Source: Oxalobacteraceae bacterium
Lineage (GTDB): Bacteria > Pseudomonadota > Gammaproteobacteria > Burkholderiales > Burkholderiaceae_D
Direction: 5' to 3'
Length of the DNA stretch: 54,776 nucleotides
Assembly: GCA_027490465.1 (NCBI GenBank)
Contig: JAIXXZ010000059.1
Coordinates: 1 to 54,776, forward strand
The notes beneath the pieces are model-generated. The model was not told where the DNA came from. It searched no databases and saw only the letters and a list, made by a program, of their open reading frames with translations. This document shows positions 1-11,795 of this stretch, in pieces (positions within the stretch are counted from its first letter, which is position 1; each line of letters opens with the position of its first letter). The position numbers were made by a program, and so were the translations under genes.

Positions 1-111
1 CACGAAGTGTGCAGTTCGGAATACGGGTCTCAAACGAAAAACGGATGAAAACTCATCCGTTTTTACAATACGCCTGATCCTTGCGTAATCTTCCGGGCGT
101 TTGCCGGACAC
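1..111 (-). CDS. rnpA: Ribonuclease P protein component, 5' part only
   Basis: The minus strand runs into the window edge, so only about 37 N-terminal residues are visible. They contain the stretch KTDEFSSVFRLRP, typical of the start of bacterial RnpA, the basic protein that helps the catalytic RNA of RNase P process tRNA 5' ends. I chose the GTG at 109-111 as start. The frame stays open further upstream into rpmH, so the exact start is uncertain. The position directly downstream of rpmH on the same strand is the standard rpmH-rnpA order and supports the call. Confidence 0.8.
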   Translation of the reverse strand, partial: MSGKRPEDYARIRRIVKTDEFSSVFRLRPVFRTAHFV

Positions 112-139
112 GCTATCAGGACCGCGTGCGTAACCGGCC

Positions 140-274
140 TTAGACTGCGAGACGCTTGCGGCCTTTCGCACGGCGGGCATTCAGAATCGCGCGACCGCTA
201 CGGGTAGCCATACGCGCGCGAAAACCATGAGTGCGCTTGCGGCGTACAACGGAAGGTTGGTAAGTACGTTTCAT
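140..274 (-). CDS. rpmH: 50S ribosomal protein L34
   Basis: This 44-codon gene on the minus strand reads [20 protein letters not shown] at its N-terminus and ends in GRKRLAV, an almost canonical L34. L34 is a small, very basic protein of the large ribosomal subunit. The length equals the usual family length. It is followed directly by rnpA and diverges from dnaA across a gap of about 415 bp, the classical arrangement at a proteobacterial chromosome origin. Confidence 0.97.
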   Translation of the reverse strand: MKRTYQPSVVRRKRTHGFRARMATRSGRAILNARRAKGRKRLAV

Positions 275-391
275 GTTGGGTCTCGCTCAATCAGCAAAAA
301 ATCGGTAGGAATCCGGAACTTGTCCGGCCAGTAAAAGCTTGTCGCAGCACCCGCTTTAACTTGAGTCAGCACGCGGCGCGCAGAACCCTGA

Positions 392-421
392 ATTAGACAG
401 TATTTTCCGTATATTTGTCAA
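392..421 (-). promoter_or_regulatory. Candidate promoter of rpmH-rnpA
   Basis: On the minus strand a perfect -35 hexamer TTGACA (416-421) is followed after 18 bp by TCTAAT (392-397), about 120 bp upstream of the rpmH start. The perfect -35 and the expected direction make this the best promoter candidate for the ribosomal protein operon. No start site can be proved from sequence. Confidence 0.5.
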
Positions 422-565
422 TTACTTACAGGACAAAAGCTCGGGCTGGTGATGACCGGGCGGCTGTAAAGAAGCGATTACCGCCTCTGGCCCCAAACCA
501 TTAACCGATTGACAATCATCGCTGCAGATAATCCGTCAGCGATGTTCGGAAAATCCGGGCCAGCC

Positions 566-574
566 TGTGGATAA
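566..574 (-). promoter_or_regulatory. Perfect DnaA box
   Basis: TTATCCACA on the minus strand matches the nine-base DnaA consensus exactly. It lies 116 bp before the dnaA start, so it may serve origin function, dnaA autoregulation or both. Confidence 0.65.
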
Positions 575-689
575 CTTTGCCCGCGGGGAGTAAAATAGGC
601 GTCACCGCGGCAAGCTTCGTGCTGGGCCATCAAACCAACAATGAACCCGAAGTGCGCCTCCACCCGCCGCTTCATACCAGACCAATCGC

Positions 690-2063
690 ATGGAAGAATT
701 TTGGCAGTCCTGTGCTACGCAGCTGCAGCAGGAACTGACGCCTCAGCAGTTCAGCGCCTGGATCAAACCGCTGGCTCCCCTTGATTTTGAAGAGGGCCGC
801 CTGAGGATTGCCGCGCCTAACCGTTTCAAGCTCGATTGGGTGAAAACCCAGTTTGCGGATCGCATCACCAGCATCGCCGCAGAGTTCTGGCAGGGGCCAA
901 TCGATGTGCAGTTCGTGCTGGACCCCCGCAACAACATCGTCAAAAAACCGATGGCGCCGCAGCCCACGCCCGCAGCGGCCGTGCAATCCGAAGCGGCGGC
1001 CCTGCCTGCCGGGCACGGCAGCGAGGGTGGTGCCCGACGTGACCAGAGCAAGATCAATTCGGCGCTGACCTTTGACAGTTTTGTGACCGGTAAAGCCAAT
1101 CAGCTGGCCCGTGCGGCAGCGATTCAGGTCGCCAGCAATCCCGGCAGCTCGTACAACCCGCTATTCCTGTACGGCGGCGTTGGTCTGGGCAAGACCCACC
1201 TGATTCATGCGATTGGCAATCAGGTTCTGGCCGACAACCCTTCCGTCAAGATCCGCTACATTCACGCAGAGCAGTACGTGCGCGATGTCGTCACCGCCTA
1301 CCAGCGCAAGGGGTTTGATGATTTCAAGCGCTATTACCATTCGCTCGATTTGCTGCTGATCGATGATATTCAATTCTTTGGCGGTAAAAGCCGGACACAG
1401 GAAGAGTTCTTTTATGCGTTCGAGGCGCTGATCGCAGCGAAAAAACAGATCATCATCACCAGTGACACCTATCCGAAAGAAATCAGCGGCATGGATGATC
1501 GCCTGATTTCGCGTTTTGATTCGGGTCTGACCGTTGCTGTCGAGCCCCCTGAACTGGAAATGCGGGTGGCAATTCTGCTGAAAAAAGCGTCGCAGGAAGG
1601 CGGTGCCTTATCGGACGACGTGGCTTTTTTCGTGGCGAAGCATTTGCGCTCGAACGTACGTGAGCTGGAAGGCGCTCTGCGCAAGATACTTGCCTATTCA
1701 CGTTTTCATGGCAAAGAAATCACCATCGATGTCGTCAAGGATGCGCTGAAGGATTTGCTGTCGGTTCAGAACCGACAGATTTCGGTCGAAAATATTCAAA
1801 AGACCGTCGCCGACTTTTTCAATATCAAAGTCGCTGACATGTATTCAAAGAAGCGCCCGGCAAATATCGCGCGTCCGCGCCAGATTGCCATGTATCTCGC
1901 CAAAGAGCTGACGCAAAAAAGTCTGCCCGAAATCGGCGAGTTGTTTGGTGGCCGCGATCACACCACGGTCTTGCATGCCGTACGCAAGATCAGCGCCGAT
2001 CGTAGCAAAAACCCGGAATGCAATCACGAGCTGCATGTGCTCGAACAAACCCTGAAAGGCTGA
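690..2063 (+). CDS. dnaA: Chromosomal replication initiator protein DnaA
   Basis: This 457-residue protein binds DnaA boxes and opens the origin in its ATP form. The N-terminal domain I ([13 protein letters not shown], about 1-85) is followed by a low-complexity Ala/Pro/Gln linker (about 95-120). The AAA+ domain has Walker [11 protein letters not shown] (about 163-172) and Walker [10 protein letters not shown]. The C-terminal helix-turn-helix domain carries the family signature [15 protein letters not shown]. Length is normal for a betaproteobacterium. dnaN and gyrB follow in the same direction; the gap to dnaN is 79 bp. Confidence 0.98.
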   Translation: MEEFWQSCATQLQQELTPQQFSAWIKPLAPLDFEEGRLRIAAPNRFKLDWVKTQFADRITSIAAEFWQGPIDVQFVLDPRNNIVKKPMAPQPTPAAAVQSEAAALPAGHGSEGGARRDQSKINSALTFDSFVTGKANQLARAAAIQVASNPGSSYNPLFLYGGVGLGKTHLIHAIGNQVLADNPSVKIRYIHAEQYVRDVVTAYQRKGFDDFKRYYHSLDLLLIDDIQFFGGKSRTQEEFFYAFEALIAAKKQIIITSDTYPKEISGMDDRLISRFDSGLTVAVEPPELEMRVAILLKKASQEGGALSDDVAFFVAKHLRSNVRELEGALRKILAYSRFHGKEITIDVVKDALKDLLSVQNRQISVENIQKTVADFFNIKVADMYSKKRPANIARPRQIAMYLAKELTQKSLPEIGELFGGRDHTTVLHAVRKISADRSKNPECNHELHVLEQTLKG

Positions 2064-2142
2064 GCCAGCCGCAAGGCGTAACAGGCCAGTAGCCTCAGGA
2101 AGCGAATTTATAGATGAAAAAGTTTTGCGAAAGGACCACACC

Positions 2143-3246
2143 ATGCAATTGGTAAAAACACACAGAGATGCGCTGCTGCGGCCTCTGCAGATCGTGAGTG
2201 GTATTGTCGAGCGTCGGCACACCTTGCCGATTCTGGCCAATATCCTCATACGCAAGGAAGGCGATGAGCTTTCTCTTCTGTCCACGGATATCGAGGTCCA
2301 GATCAGCACGCATGCAGCCATTGGGTCAGGCAAAGAGTCTGCTGCCACGACGGTGGCGGCGCGCAAGTTGCTGGATATTTTGCGGGCGTTGCCGGACGAA
2401 GAGGTCACACTCTCGCTGACGAACAAGCGCATGACGGTCCAGTGCGGCAAGTCGCGTTTTGCCTTGCAAACTTTGGCGGCGGAAGAATTTCCCACCGTGG
2501 CCCAGGCCGAGCACTATGCTGCAGAACTGAGTTTGCCGCAGAAAACACTCAAGCACCTTTTCAATATGGTGCATTTTGCAATGGCGCAGCAGGATATTCG
2601 CTATTACCTCAATGGTCTGCTGTTGGTGGTCGATGGCAAGAATGTGATTGCGGTTGCCACGGATGGTCATCGTCTCGCTTTCAGCCAGATCACGACGGAT
2701 CAGGAGTTTGCTCGCCAAGAGGTGATTATTCCTCGCAAGACCATCATGGAATTGCAGCGTCTGCTTGAAGAAAATGATGATCCGGTCAAATTGCAAATCG
2801 CGACCAATCAAGTGAAATTCAATTTCGGCGAAATTGAGCTGATTTCCAAGCTGGTCGAAGGCAAATTCCCTGATTACACACGCGTCATTCCGAAAGCTTA
2901 TAAAAACAACTTTGCGATTGGCCGTGAATTGTTGTTGCGTGCGCTGCAGCGAACCGCGATCATGACCTCCGACAAATTCAAAGGCGTGCGCTGCGTGATC
3001 GCGCCAGGCAGCCTGAAAATCAGCTCTACCAATGCCGACCAGGAAGAGGCGACCGAAGAGCTGGAAATCGACTACGGCGGAGACAGCGTCGATATAGGAT
3101 TCAACGTCACCTATCTGCTCGACGTACTCAACAACCTCAAGTGCGATCAGATCAGCATCTCCCTGGGCGATGCCAATTCGTCCGCTTTGATTACCTTGCC
3201 TGACGATGCAAGTTTCAAATATGTTGTCATGCCGATGAGAATTTAA
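2143..3246 (+). CDS. dnaN: DNA polymerase III beta subunit (sliding clamp)
   Basis: This is the 367-residue ring-forming clamp that tethers DNA polymerase III to DNA. It starts MQLVKTHRDALLRPLQIVSG and ends in VMPMRI, matching the usual clamp ending. I took the ATG at 2143 rather than the in-frame TTG at 2125 because AAGGA at 2131-2135 is at good ribosome-binding distance and the protein then matches the usual N-terminus. It lies between dnaA and gyrB, as is standard. Confidence 0.97.
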   Translation: MQLVKTHRDALLRPLQIVSGIVERRHTLPILANILIRKEGDELSLLSTDIEVQISTHAAIGSGKESAATTVAARKLLDILRALPDEEVTLSLTNKRMTVQCGKSRFALQTLAAEEFPTVAQAEHYAAELSLPQKTLKHLFNMVHFAMAQQDIRYYLNGLLLVVDGKNVIAVATDGHRLAFSQITTDQEFARQEVIIPRKTIMELQRLLEENDDPVKLQIATNQVKFNFGEIELISKLVEGKFPDYTRVIPKAYKNNFAIGRELLLRALQRTAIMTSDKFKGVRCVIAPGSLKISSTNADQEEATEELEIDYGGDSVDIGFNVTYLLDVLNNLKCDQISISLGDANSSALITLPDDASFKYVVMPMRI

Positions 3247-3266
3247 AGAAAACTCAGCGTGATACG

Positions 3267-3289
3267 AAGGGGCCATGATGGCCCCTTTC
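3267..3289 (+). terminator. Hairpin terminator after dnaN
   Basis: A perfect 9-bp stem (3267-3275 with 3279-3287) closes a 3-nt loop and is followed by a short T-rich stretch, 20 bp after the dnaN stop. The U-tract is brief, so termination may be partial. Confidence 0.6.
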
Positions 3290-3318
3290 TATCATTGTTG
3301 ATCGACTGTTTTTTATAG

Positions 3319-5832
<2,514 letters not shown>

Positions 5833-5844
5833 AAGGTCTTTCAT

Positions 5845-5888
5845 GACCAATCCCGGCGCCGGAGAGCCAGGCTCGGGTTTGGTCGTTT
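5845..5888 (+). terminator. Possible terminator hairpin after gyrB
   Basis: GACCAATCCCG (5845-5855) can pair with CGGGTTTGGTC (5874-5884) around one T-T mismatch, and a short GTTTG follows. It lies just after the gyrB stop. The U-tract is weak, so I am only moderately confident. Confidence 0.4.
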
Positions 5889-6005
5889 GCCAGCGCCTCA
5901 GGCCCCTAACTTGTGACTAAAAAGCACAAGTGAAGCGACTTTTGTGAGGGTTTATAGCTTTTCTGACTGAATATACTTCGAGGGCACTCCTTCAGGGACT
6001 TCCCC

Positions 6006-6674
6006 ATGTCTGTTCAGGCCATTGTTTTTGACGCTTACGGTACGCTTTTCGATGTGTATTCCATTGGCGCGCTGGCCGAACGCCTATTCCCCGGCAAGGG
6101 GGCTGCGGTCGCTGAATTGTGGCGCGACAAGCAGATCGAGTACACGCGCCTGCGCACGCTCTCAAATACTTACAAGCCTTTCTGGGAAGTGACTCAGGAT
6201 GCGCTGGTATTCACTTGCCGCAAGCTCGGGCTGGAACTGACACTTGATGCGCAAACCCGGATCATGGGTCAGTACGCGAGGCTCGAGGCTTTTCCCGAAA
6301 ACCTCGCCGTGCTGAAGTCGCTCAAGGGCAAGGGTCTCAAGCTCGCGATTCTTTCCAACGGCAATCCGGAAATGCTGGAAGCCGCAGTGCAGGCGGCCGG
6401 CATGAGTGATTTATTTACTCAAGTGCTCTCGGTTCATACCGTCGAAAAATTCAAAACAGCCCCCGAAGCCTACCAACTCGGCCCCGACACGCTGGGCGTG
6501 TCTGCCAAAGATACTTTGTTCGTGTCCAGCAATTGCTGGGATGTCTGTGGCGCCGCCTGGTTTGGTTACCGCACCTTCTGGGTAAACCGTTCGAACGCAC
6601 CCCTGGAAGAGCTCGGCATAACACCGCATGCGCAGGGACGAACCTTGAACGACTTGGCGCTATATGTTACGTAA
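6006..6674 (+). CDS. HAD-superfamily hydrolase, (S)-2-haloacid dehalogenase type
   Basis: This 222-residue protein begins MSVQAIVFDAYGTLFDVYS. Motif I (FDAYGTLFD) holds the catalytic aspartate. Motif II is LSNGNPEML, and the lysine of motif III lies in KFKTAPEAY. Motif IV has the family-type SSNCWDVCGAAWFGY, where many homologues read SSNAWDV. These features match type II 2-haloacid dehalogenases, which hydrolyse (S)-2-haloacids to hydroxy acids through an aspartyl ester. A phosphatase of the same superfamily is the main alternative. It stands between gyrB and glcB with its own upstream region. Confidence 0.85.
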   Translation: MSVQAIVFDAYGTLFDVYSIGALAERLFPGKGAAVAELWRDKQIEYTRLRTLSNTYKPFWEVTQDALVFTCRKLGLELTLDAQTRIMGQYARLEAFPENLAVLKSLKGKGLKLAILSNGNPEMLEAAVQAAGMSDLFTQVLSVHTVEKFKTAPEAYQLGPDTLGVSAKDTLFVSSNCWDVCGAAWFGYRTFWVNRSNAPLEELGITPHAQGRTLNDLALYVT

Positions 6675-6784
6675 GCTTTTCAGAGAGATGTAAAAAGACA
6701 ATGCCCGCTGTGGGGTGCCTTGCCCTTCTTACAGATTGCAGAATTATTTTTAACCACGCTATTTTTTTAAACAGGTAAATCACC

Positions 6785-8992
6785 ATGACAGCACGCACTG
6801 AATGCCACGGATTGCAGGTGGCAACCGTTTTGCATCAGTTCATCGAGAACGAAGTCCTTCCCGGGACTGGAATTAACAGCGACAACTTCTGGAAAGGTTT
6901 TGCGCAGATTGTGAATGATCTCGCGCCCAAGAACGCAGCGCTGCTGGCCGAGCGTGATCGCCTGCAAACCGAACTCGATCAGTGGCATCGTGCGCACCCA
7001 GGGCCGATCACCGATGTCGCAGCCTATCGTACATTTCTCGAATCGATCGGTTATCTCCTGCCTATGCCCAAGGAGGTGAAAGTCGTCACCGACAACGTGG
7101 ATGCAGAACTTGCGCTCACCGCCGGTCCGCAATTGGTTGTGCCCATCCTGAATGCACGATATGCGCTGAACGCCGCGAACGCGCGCTGGGGCTCGCTGTA
7201 CGATGCGCTGTATGGCACCGATGTGATTCCTGAAACTGACGGCGCAACGCGTGCGGGCAGCTATAACCCGGTGCGGGGCTCAAAAGTCGTTGCTTTCGTT
7301 CGCAATTTTCTTGATCAGTCCACACCACTGAACCAGGGCTCGCACGTTGATGCGACGTGTTATGCGGTGAGCCAGGGCAAGTTAGTCGTCACACTGAAGG
7401 ATGGCAGCCATGCTGAACTCAACGATGCAGCGCAGTTCATTGGTTACCAGGGCCAGGCTACGGCGCCTTCGTCAGTCCTGCTGAAAAACAATGGCTTGCA
7501 TATCGACATTCGCATTGATCGATCCACGCCAATTGGCAAAGCTGATGCCGCTGGTGTCACTGATGTCGTGATCGAATCCGCACTGTCGACGATTCTTGAC
7601 CTGGAAGATTCGGTCACCGTCGTGGATGGCGATGACAAGGTGGCAGCTTACGGAAATTGGTTGGGCATTCTGAAAGGTAGCTTGTCCGAAGCAGTATCCA
7701 AGGGCGGGAAGTTTTTCACACGTATGCTCAATGCGGACCGTGAGTATACGGGCGCTGATAATCAGCCAGTCAAGTTGCATGGACGCTCCCTGCTCTTCGT
7801 CCGTAATGTCGGTCATCTGATGACCAACCCGGCGATTCTCACTGTAGACAACAAGGAAATCCCTGAGGGCATTCTGGATGCCGTCGTGACAGTGACCATC
7901 GCGCTGCATGATCTGAACCGGCCCGCGAGCCAGAGCATAGGCAACACGCGCACCGGTTCTGTGTACATCGTCAAACCCAAAATGCACGGACCCAAAGAAG
8001 TCGCCTTTGCGGTGGAATTGTTCGGTCGTGTGGAGGCTTTGCTGGGCCTGAAAGAAAACACGGTCAAGCTAGGGATCATGGATGAGGAGCGTCGCACCTC
8101 AACCAACCTGAAAGCCTGCTTGCATGAAGCTGCTGCGCGCGTGGCCTTCATTAATACCGGTTTCCTTGATCGCACCGGCGATGAAATGCATTCCTCGATG
8201 ACCGCTGGTCCGATGATGCGCAAGGGCGACATGAAATCATCGACCTGGTTGTCAGCGTATGAGCGCAGCAATGTGCTCACCGGTTTGTCGTGCGGTATGC
8301 GCGGCCGCGGTCAGATTGGCAAGGGTATGTGGGCGATGCCCGATCTGATGGCCGCAATGCTGGAGCAGAAAATCGCTCACCCCAAGGCCGGTGCTAACAC
8401 CGCGTGGGTACCTTCGCCTACTGCGGCGACCTTGCACGCACTGCATTACCATCAGGTCAATGTGGCCGAGATTCAGAAGCAACTCGAAAAAAGCGATACC
8501 GCAGGAGAAATCCAGCGTTTGCGTGATGAACTGCTGATGATCCCCGTTGTTCCGCGTCCTACTTGGTCGGCGGAAGAAATCCAGCAGGAGCTGGACAATA
8601 ACGCTCAAGGGATTCTCGGTTATGTGGTGCGCTGGATCGAACAGGGCGTGGGTTGCTCCAAGGTGCCAGATATCCACAACGTCGGTTTGATGGAAGATCG
8701 TGCAACGCTCCGTATCTCCAGCCAGCATATCGCCAATTGGCTGTTGCACGGCGTGGTCAGCGAGGCGCAGGTTCGCGAAACATTCAAGCGCATGGCAACC
8801 GTTGTCGATGCGCAGAACGCCGATGATTCGTTCTATCGCCCCATGTCGAGTGAATTTGCACACTCCTATGCATTTCAGGCGGCCACGGATCTTGTGTTCA
8901 AGGGCTTGGAGCAACCCGCAGGTTATACCGAGCCCCTGTTGCATGCCTGGCGCCTCAGGTTCAAGACGGAGGTCACGGCGCTCCCATCGTAA
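6785..8992 (+). CDS. glcB: Malate synthase G
   Basis: This 735-residue enzyme condenses glyoxylate with acetyl-CoA to malate in the glyoxylate and glycolate pathways. Characteristic stretches are [57 protein letters not shown] and [20 protein letters not shown], which form the TIM-barrel active site of isoform G. Length is about ten residues over the usual 723-725. The ATG at 6785 is preceded by AGG at about 6774. A strong terminator follows, so the gene seems to end its transcript. Confidence 0.97.
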   Translation: MTARTECHGLQVATVLHQFIENEVLPGTGINSDNFWKGFAQIVNDLAPKNAALLAERDRLQTELDQWHRAHPGPITDVAAYRTFLESIGYLLPMPKEVKVVTDNVDAELALTAGPQLVVPILNARYALNAANARWGSLYDALYGTDVIPETDGATRAGSYNPVRGSKVVAFVRNFLDQSTPLNQGSHVDATCYAVSQGKLVVTLKDGSHAELNDAAQFIGYQGQATAPSSVLLKNNGLHIDIRIDRSTPIGKADAAGVTDVVIESALSTILDLEDSVTVVDGDDKVAAYGNWLGILKGSLSEAVSKGGKFFTRMLNADREYTGADNQPVKLHGRSLLFVRNVGHLMTNPAILTVDNKEIPEGILDAVVTVTIALHDLNRPASQSIGNTRTGSVYIVKPKMHGPKEVAFAVELFGRVEALLGLKENTVKLGIMDEERRTSTNLKACLHEAAARVAFINTGFLDRTGDEMHSSMTAGPMMRKGDMKSSTWLSAYERSNVLTGLSCGMRGRGQIGKGMWAMPDLMAAMLEQKIAHPKAGANTAWVPSPTAATLHALHYHQVNVAEIQKQLEKSDTAGEIQRLRDELLMIPVVPRPTWSAEEIQQELDNNAQGILGYVVRWIEQGVGCSKVPDIHNVGLMEDRATLRISSQHIANWLLHGVVSEAQVRETFKRMATVVDAQNADDSFYRPMSSEFAHSYAFQAATDLVFKGLEQPAGYTEPLLHAWRLRFKTEVTALPS

Positions 8993-9040
8993 AGGATTGT
9001 AAAAACACGCCGGCTCATGTGCAGGCGTTTCCCATTTTGA

Positions 9041-9075
9041 AGCCCCCTGCTTTTTCGGAAACAGGGGGCTTTTTT
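9041..9075 (+). terminator. Strong Rho-independent terminator after glcB
   Basis: AGCCCCCTG (9041-9049) pairs perfectly with CAGGGGGCT (9062-9070), followed by a run of six T. It separates glcB from the convergent ahpF and may act weakly in the opposite direction as well. Confidence 0.92.
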
Positions 9076-9107
9076 CAGCGATGTGAGTTGATACGTTTGA
9101 GCCAGAA

Positions 9108-10685
9108 TCAGGCGGCTATCTTTTCGATATAACCAGATGGTACTGAGGTTCGAATCAAGTGATCAAATGCGCCTAGTGCTGCTTTCGAGCCTTCACCCAT
9201 CGCGATGATGATTTGTTTGTACGGCACTGTGGTCACATCGCCCGCAGCGAAGACGCCTGGCAGGGAAGTCTGACCGCGTGCGTCGACTTCAATCTCGCCT
9301 CGCGCCGACAGCGCAAGAGTGTCTTTTAGCCACTCGGTATTCGGCAGCAAACCAATCTGAACGAAGATTCCTTCCAGCGCAATCAGTTTTGAGGTACCCG
9401 TCGTGCGATCGATGTAGCGCATGCCACTGACCCGACTATCATCGCCAACCACTTCGGTCGTTTGAGCGCTGGTGATGATGCTTACGTTCGACAGGCTGTG
9501 CAACTTGCGCTGCAATACTGCATCTGCACGCAAGGCGCTATCAAACTCGACCAGAGTCACATGACTAGCCATACCTGCCAGATCGATAGCGGCTTCAACG
9601 CCGGAGTTGCCGCCGCCAACGACAGCGACGCGTTTCCCCTTGAATAGCGGACCATCGCAGTGAGGGCAGTAGGCAACGCCACGATTGCGGTATTCCCGTT
9701 CGCCCGGCACATTCAACTCACGCCAGCGCGCGCCAGTGGCAATGACAACCGATTTTGCCTTGAGATTAGCACCACTATCGAGCTTTATTTCAATCACCTC
9801 ACCGGGTATCAAAGCACGAGCACGCTGCAAATTCATGATGTCTACGTCATAGGACTTGACGTGTTGTTCGAGTGCTGCGACCAGCTTCGGCCCTTCCGTT
9901 TCTTTGACAGAGATGAAGTTTTCAATGCCCAGAGTGTCCAGCACCTGACCACCAAAGCGTTCGGCTACGACGCCCGTGCGTATACCTTTGCGCGCTGAGT
10001 AGATCGCTGCAGACGCACCTGCGGGTCCGCCGCCCACGACAAGAACGTCGAAAACTTCCTTTTGCGCGATCTTTTCAGTCTCGCGTTCAAGCATACGGGT
10101 ATCCAACTTCACAAGGATTTCTTCAAGCGCCATACGTCCCTGACCAAAATTCTGACCGTTGAGGAAAACGGTGGGCACGGCCATGATCTGACGCGTCTGC
10201 ACTTCCTGCTGAAAAAGTGCACCATCAATCGTGGTATGGCGAATTTTCGGATTGATGACAGACATCAGATTTAGCGCCTGCACAACATCCGGACAATTCT
10301 GACAAGACAGCGAGATATAGGTTACGAACTCATACTCGCCCTCAAGCTGTCCTATCTGCTTAATGATCTCGGTACTTGCCTTTAAAGGATGGCCACCTAC
10401 CTGCAGCAACGCGAGTACCAGCGATGTAAACTCATGACCCATTGGCATGCCCGCGAACCGTATGCCCGTGTCCTCACCCTGCCGGCTCAGAGCAAAGGAG
10501 GGCTTGCGCTGATCATCATTGTTTTCGGTGTAGGTGATGCGCGTCGACAGAGAAGCAATTTCTTGCAGCATCTCGCGCATCTCTTGCGACTTCTCGCTGT
10601 GGTCAAGTGAAGCACGGATCTCAATAGGCTGCGTGATTTTGGCGAGATAGGCTTCCAATTGACTTTTGATTGCTGCGTCCAGCAT
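9108..10685 (-). CDS. ahpF: Alkyl hydroperoxide reductase subunit F
   Basis: AhpF is the NAD(P)H-dependent flavoprotein that reduces AhpC. It has 525 residues. The N-terminal tandem thioredoxin-fold domain carries the redox pair CQNC. The thioredoxin-reductase-like part has the FAD motif [17 protein letters not shown], the second redox pair in CPHCDGP, the NAD motif [15 protein letters not shown] and the C-terminal [15 protein letters not shown]. All redox cysteines are present. ahpC lies upstream on the same strand, but 207 bp separate them and most of that is a repeat element; see copy 1 at 10726-10862. Confidence 0.97.
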   Translation of the reverse strand: MLDAAIKSQLEAYLAKITQPIEIRASLDHSEKSQEMREMLQEIASLSTRITYTENNDDQRKPSFALSRQGEDTGIRFAGMPMGHEFTSLVLALLQVGGHPLKASTEIIKQIGQLEGEYEFVTYISLSCQNCPDVVQALNLMSVINPKIRHTTIDGALFQQEVQTRQIMAVPTVFLNGQNFGQGRMALEEILVKLDTRMLERETEKIAQKEVFDVLVVGGGPAGASAAIYSARKGIRTGVVAERFGGQVLDTLGIENFISVKETEGPKLVAALEQHVKSYDVDIMNLQRARALIPGEVIEIKLDSGANLKAKSVVIATGARWRELNVPGEREYRNRGVAYCPHCDGPLFKGKRVAVVGGGNSGVEAAIDLAGMASHVTLVEFDSALRADAVLQRKLHSLSNVSIITSAQTTEVVGDDSRVSGMRYIDRTTGTSKLIALEGIFVQIGLLPNTEWLKDTLALSARGEIEVDARGQTSLPGVFAAGDVTTVPYKQIIIAMGEGSKAALGAFDHLIRTSVPSGYIEKIAA

Positions 10686-10725
10686 GATGGCCTCGAATTC
10701 AGTAAGGGTTGATCGAGTACCGATT

Positions 10726-10862
10726 TAGGGAGGCGCTGAATAAATCCACGTTTTATGGCGAGCCGGCGGCGCTCTTCGACGCGGGGACCAGCAAGATCCA
10801 GGGCTGGGTGTCATTGACCTTGCCACAAAAGCCTCTGGGTTTATTTCATCAGCGCTTCCCTA
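10726..10862. repeat. MITE-like repeat, copy 1 (between ahpC and ahpF)
   Basis: An element of about 135 bp has imperfect terminal inverted repeats: GGGAGGCGCTGA with AAATCC on the left against GGTTTATTTCATCAGCGC and TTCCC on the right. It is flanked by TA on both sides, which fits a 2-bp target duplication. It shares an identical 18-bp core (10777-10794) with an inverted copy at 16199-16216, plus clear similarity across the whole length. It encodes nothing plausible and is too short for a transposase, so a non-autonomous miniature element is the best reading. Confidence 0.72.
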
Positions 10863-10892
10863 GCGGTACTCGTATTTCATTGCAAATTGCCT

Positions 10893-11456
10893 TCAGATTT
10901 TGCCGACCAGATCCAATGAGGGAGCCAGCGTCTCTGCGCCCGGTGTCCACTTGGCCGGACAGACCTGACCAGGGTGTGCTGCTACATATTGCGCCGCTTG
11001 CACTTTGCGCAGCAGCTCTTTGGCATCACGACCGATGCCGTCATCGTGAATCTCGCAGATCTTGATCTGACCTTCCGGATTGATGACGAAAGTGCCGCGT
11101 AGGGCGAGACCCGTGCTCTCGGTCATCACACCAAAGCTGCGGGTGATGGCACCCGTCGGGTCGCCGAGCATGGGGTAGCGAATCTTGCTGATAGTGTCTG
11201 ACGAGTCATGCCAGGCTTTGTGGGCAAAATGCGTGTCTGTTGAGACTGCATAGATTTCCACTCCCAATGCTTTAAACGTGTCATAGTGATCTGCCAAGTC
11301 GCCGAGTTCTGTCGGACAAACGAAGGTAAAGTCGGCCGGGTAGAAAAATACGACCGACCACTGTCCCATTAGGTTGGCGTCGCTGACAGGGACAAACTTG
11401 CCATCGTGATAAGCGGTGGTGTTGAACGGCTGAATACTGGTGTTGATGAGTGACAT
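10893..11456 (-). CDS. ahpC: Alkyl hydroperoxide reductase subunit C (peroxiredoxin)
   Basis: This 187-residue 2-Cys peroxiredoxin reduces hydrogen peroxide and organic peroxides using AhpF. The peroxidatic cysteine is in [14 protein letters not shown] (about 47) and the resolving cysteine in [11 protein letters not shown] near the C-terminus. Length is exactly that of the AhpC class. AAGGAG lies a few bases before the ATG. Its upstream region carries ATAG-N7-CTAT elements like an OxyR site. Confidence 0.98.
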   Translation of the reverse strand: MSLINTSIQPFNTTAYHDGKFVPVSDANLMGQWSVVFFYPADFTFVCPTELGDLADHYDTFKALGVEIYAVSTDTHFAHKAWHDSSDTISKIRYPMLGDPTGAITRSFGVMTESTGLALRGTFVINPEGQIKICEIHDDGIGRDAKELLRKVQAAQYVAAHPGQVCPAKWTPGAETLAPSLDLVGKI

Positions 11457-11496
11457 CGTGTTTCTCCTTGGGTTGTTGAACGGCAGGGAACGAATA

Positions 11497-11559
11497 ATAG
11501 CCCTCGACTATTGATATTTGAATTTGATAGTTTTTATTGATTTCATAGTGGGTGACTAT
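11497..11559 (-). promoter_or_regulatory. Candidate OxyR operator upstream of ahpC
   Basis: Two elements of the form ATAG-N7-CTAT occur at 11497-11511 and 11545-11559, with another ATAG at 11527-11530. OxyR recognises four tetranucleotides of this type spaced by seven bases. Each pair here fits one half of that site; the spacing between pairs is not the canonical seven. They lie 40-100 bp before ahpC, and a -10-like TATTAT (minus strand) sits beside the proximal pair. No oxyR gene is in the window. Confidence 0.55.
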
Positions 11560-11795
11560 CCTTGATCGAAAATCAATAGGAATTTTTTGTGGGGGCTCGC
11601 TGTGGCGGGTAAAGAGAGTCAAGTAACAAGAATCGGTTCGATTTATCCCCAGATGATGGGGCCCTTGACTTCGGTTTTCCCGAAGTTTCTCTCTCCCCTA
11701 CCTGGGTTTGATACGTCGACATCTTTCCTTACAATGCGGTCTGCAATAACGTTTGGAGCAGACGCTTTCTGCTCGTAAAGCTTTCAGGAGGACAT

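Larger units (their letters stand above)
275..689. other. rpmH-dnaA intergenic region, candidate oriC segment
   Basis: This 415-bp gap holds no convincing gene. It contains one perfect consensus DnaA box (TTATCCACA on the minus strand, 566-574) and an AT-rich stretch around 400-435. Origins in many bacteria lie beside dnaA, so this is the natural candidate. With only one clear box I cannot say the full origin is here; further weaker boxes could lie here or elsewhere. Confidence 0.4.

Noticed and set aside
2326-3276. Long minus-strand frame of 316 codons opposite dnaN
   Set aside because: It is the antisense of dnaN, has no domain or ribosome-binding site, and dnaN itself is certain.
10709-11065. 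Plus-strand frame across the ahpC-ahpF gap and the ahpC 3' end
   Set aside because: It crosses the repeat element and the antisense of ahpC; no ribosome-binding site or domain.
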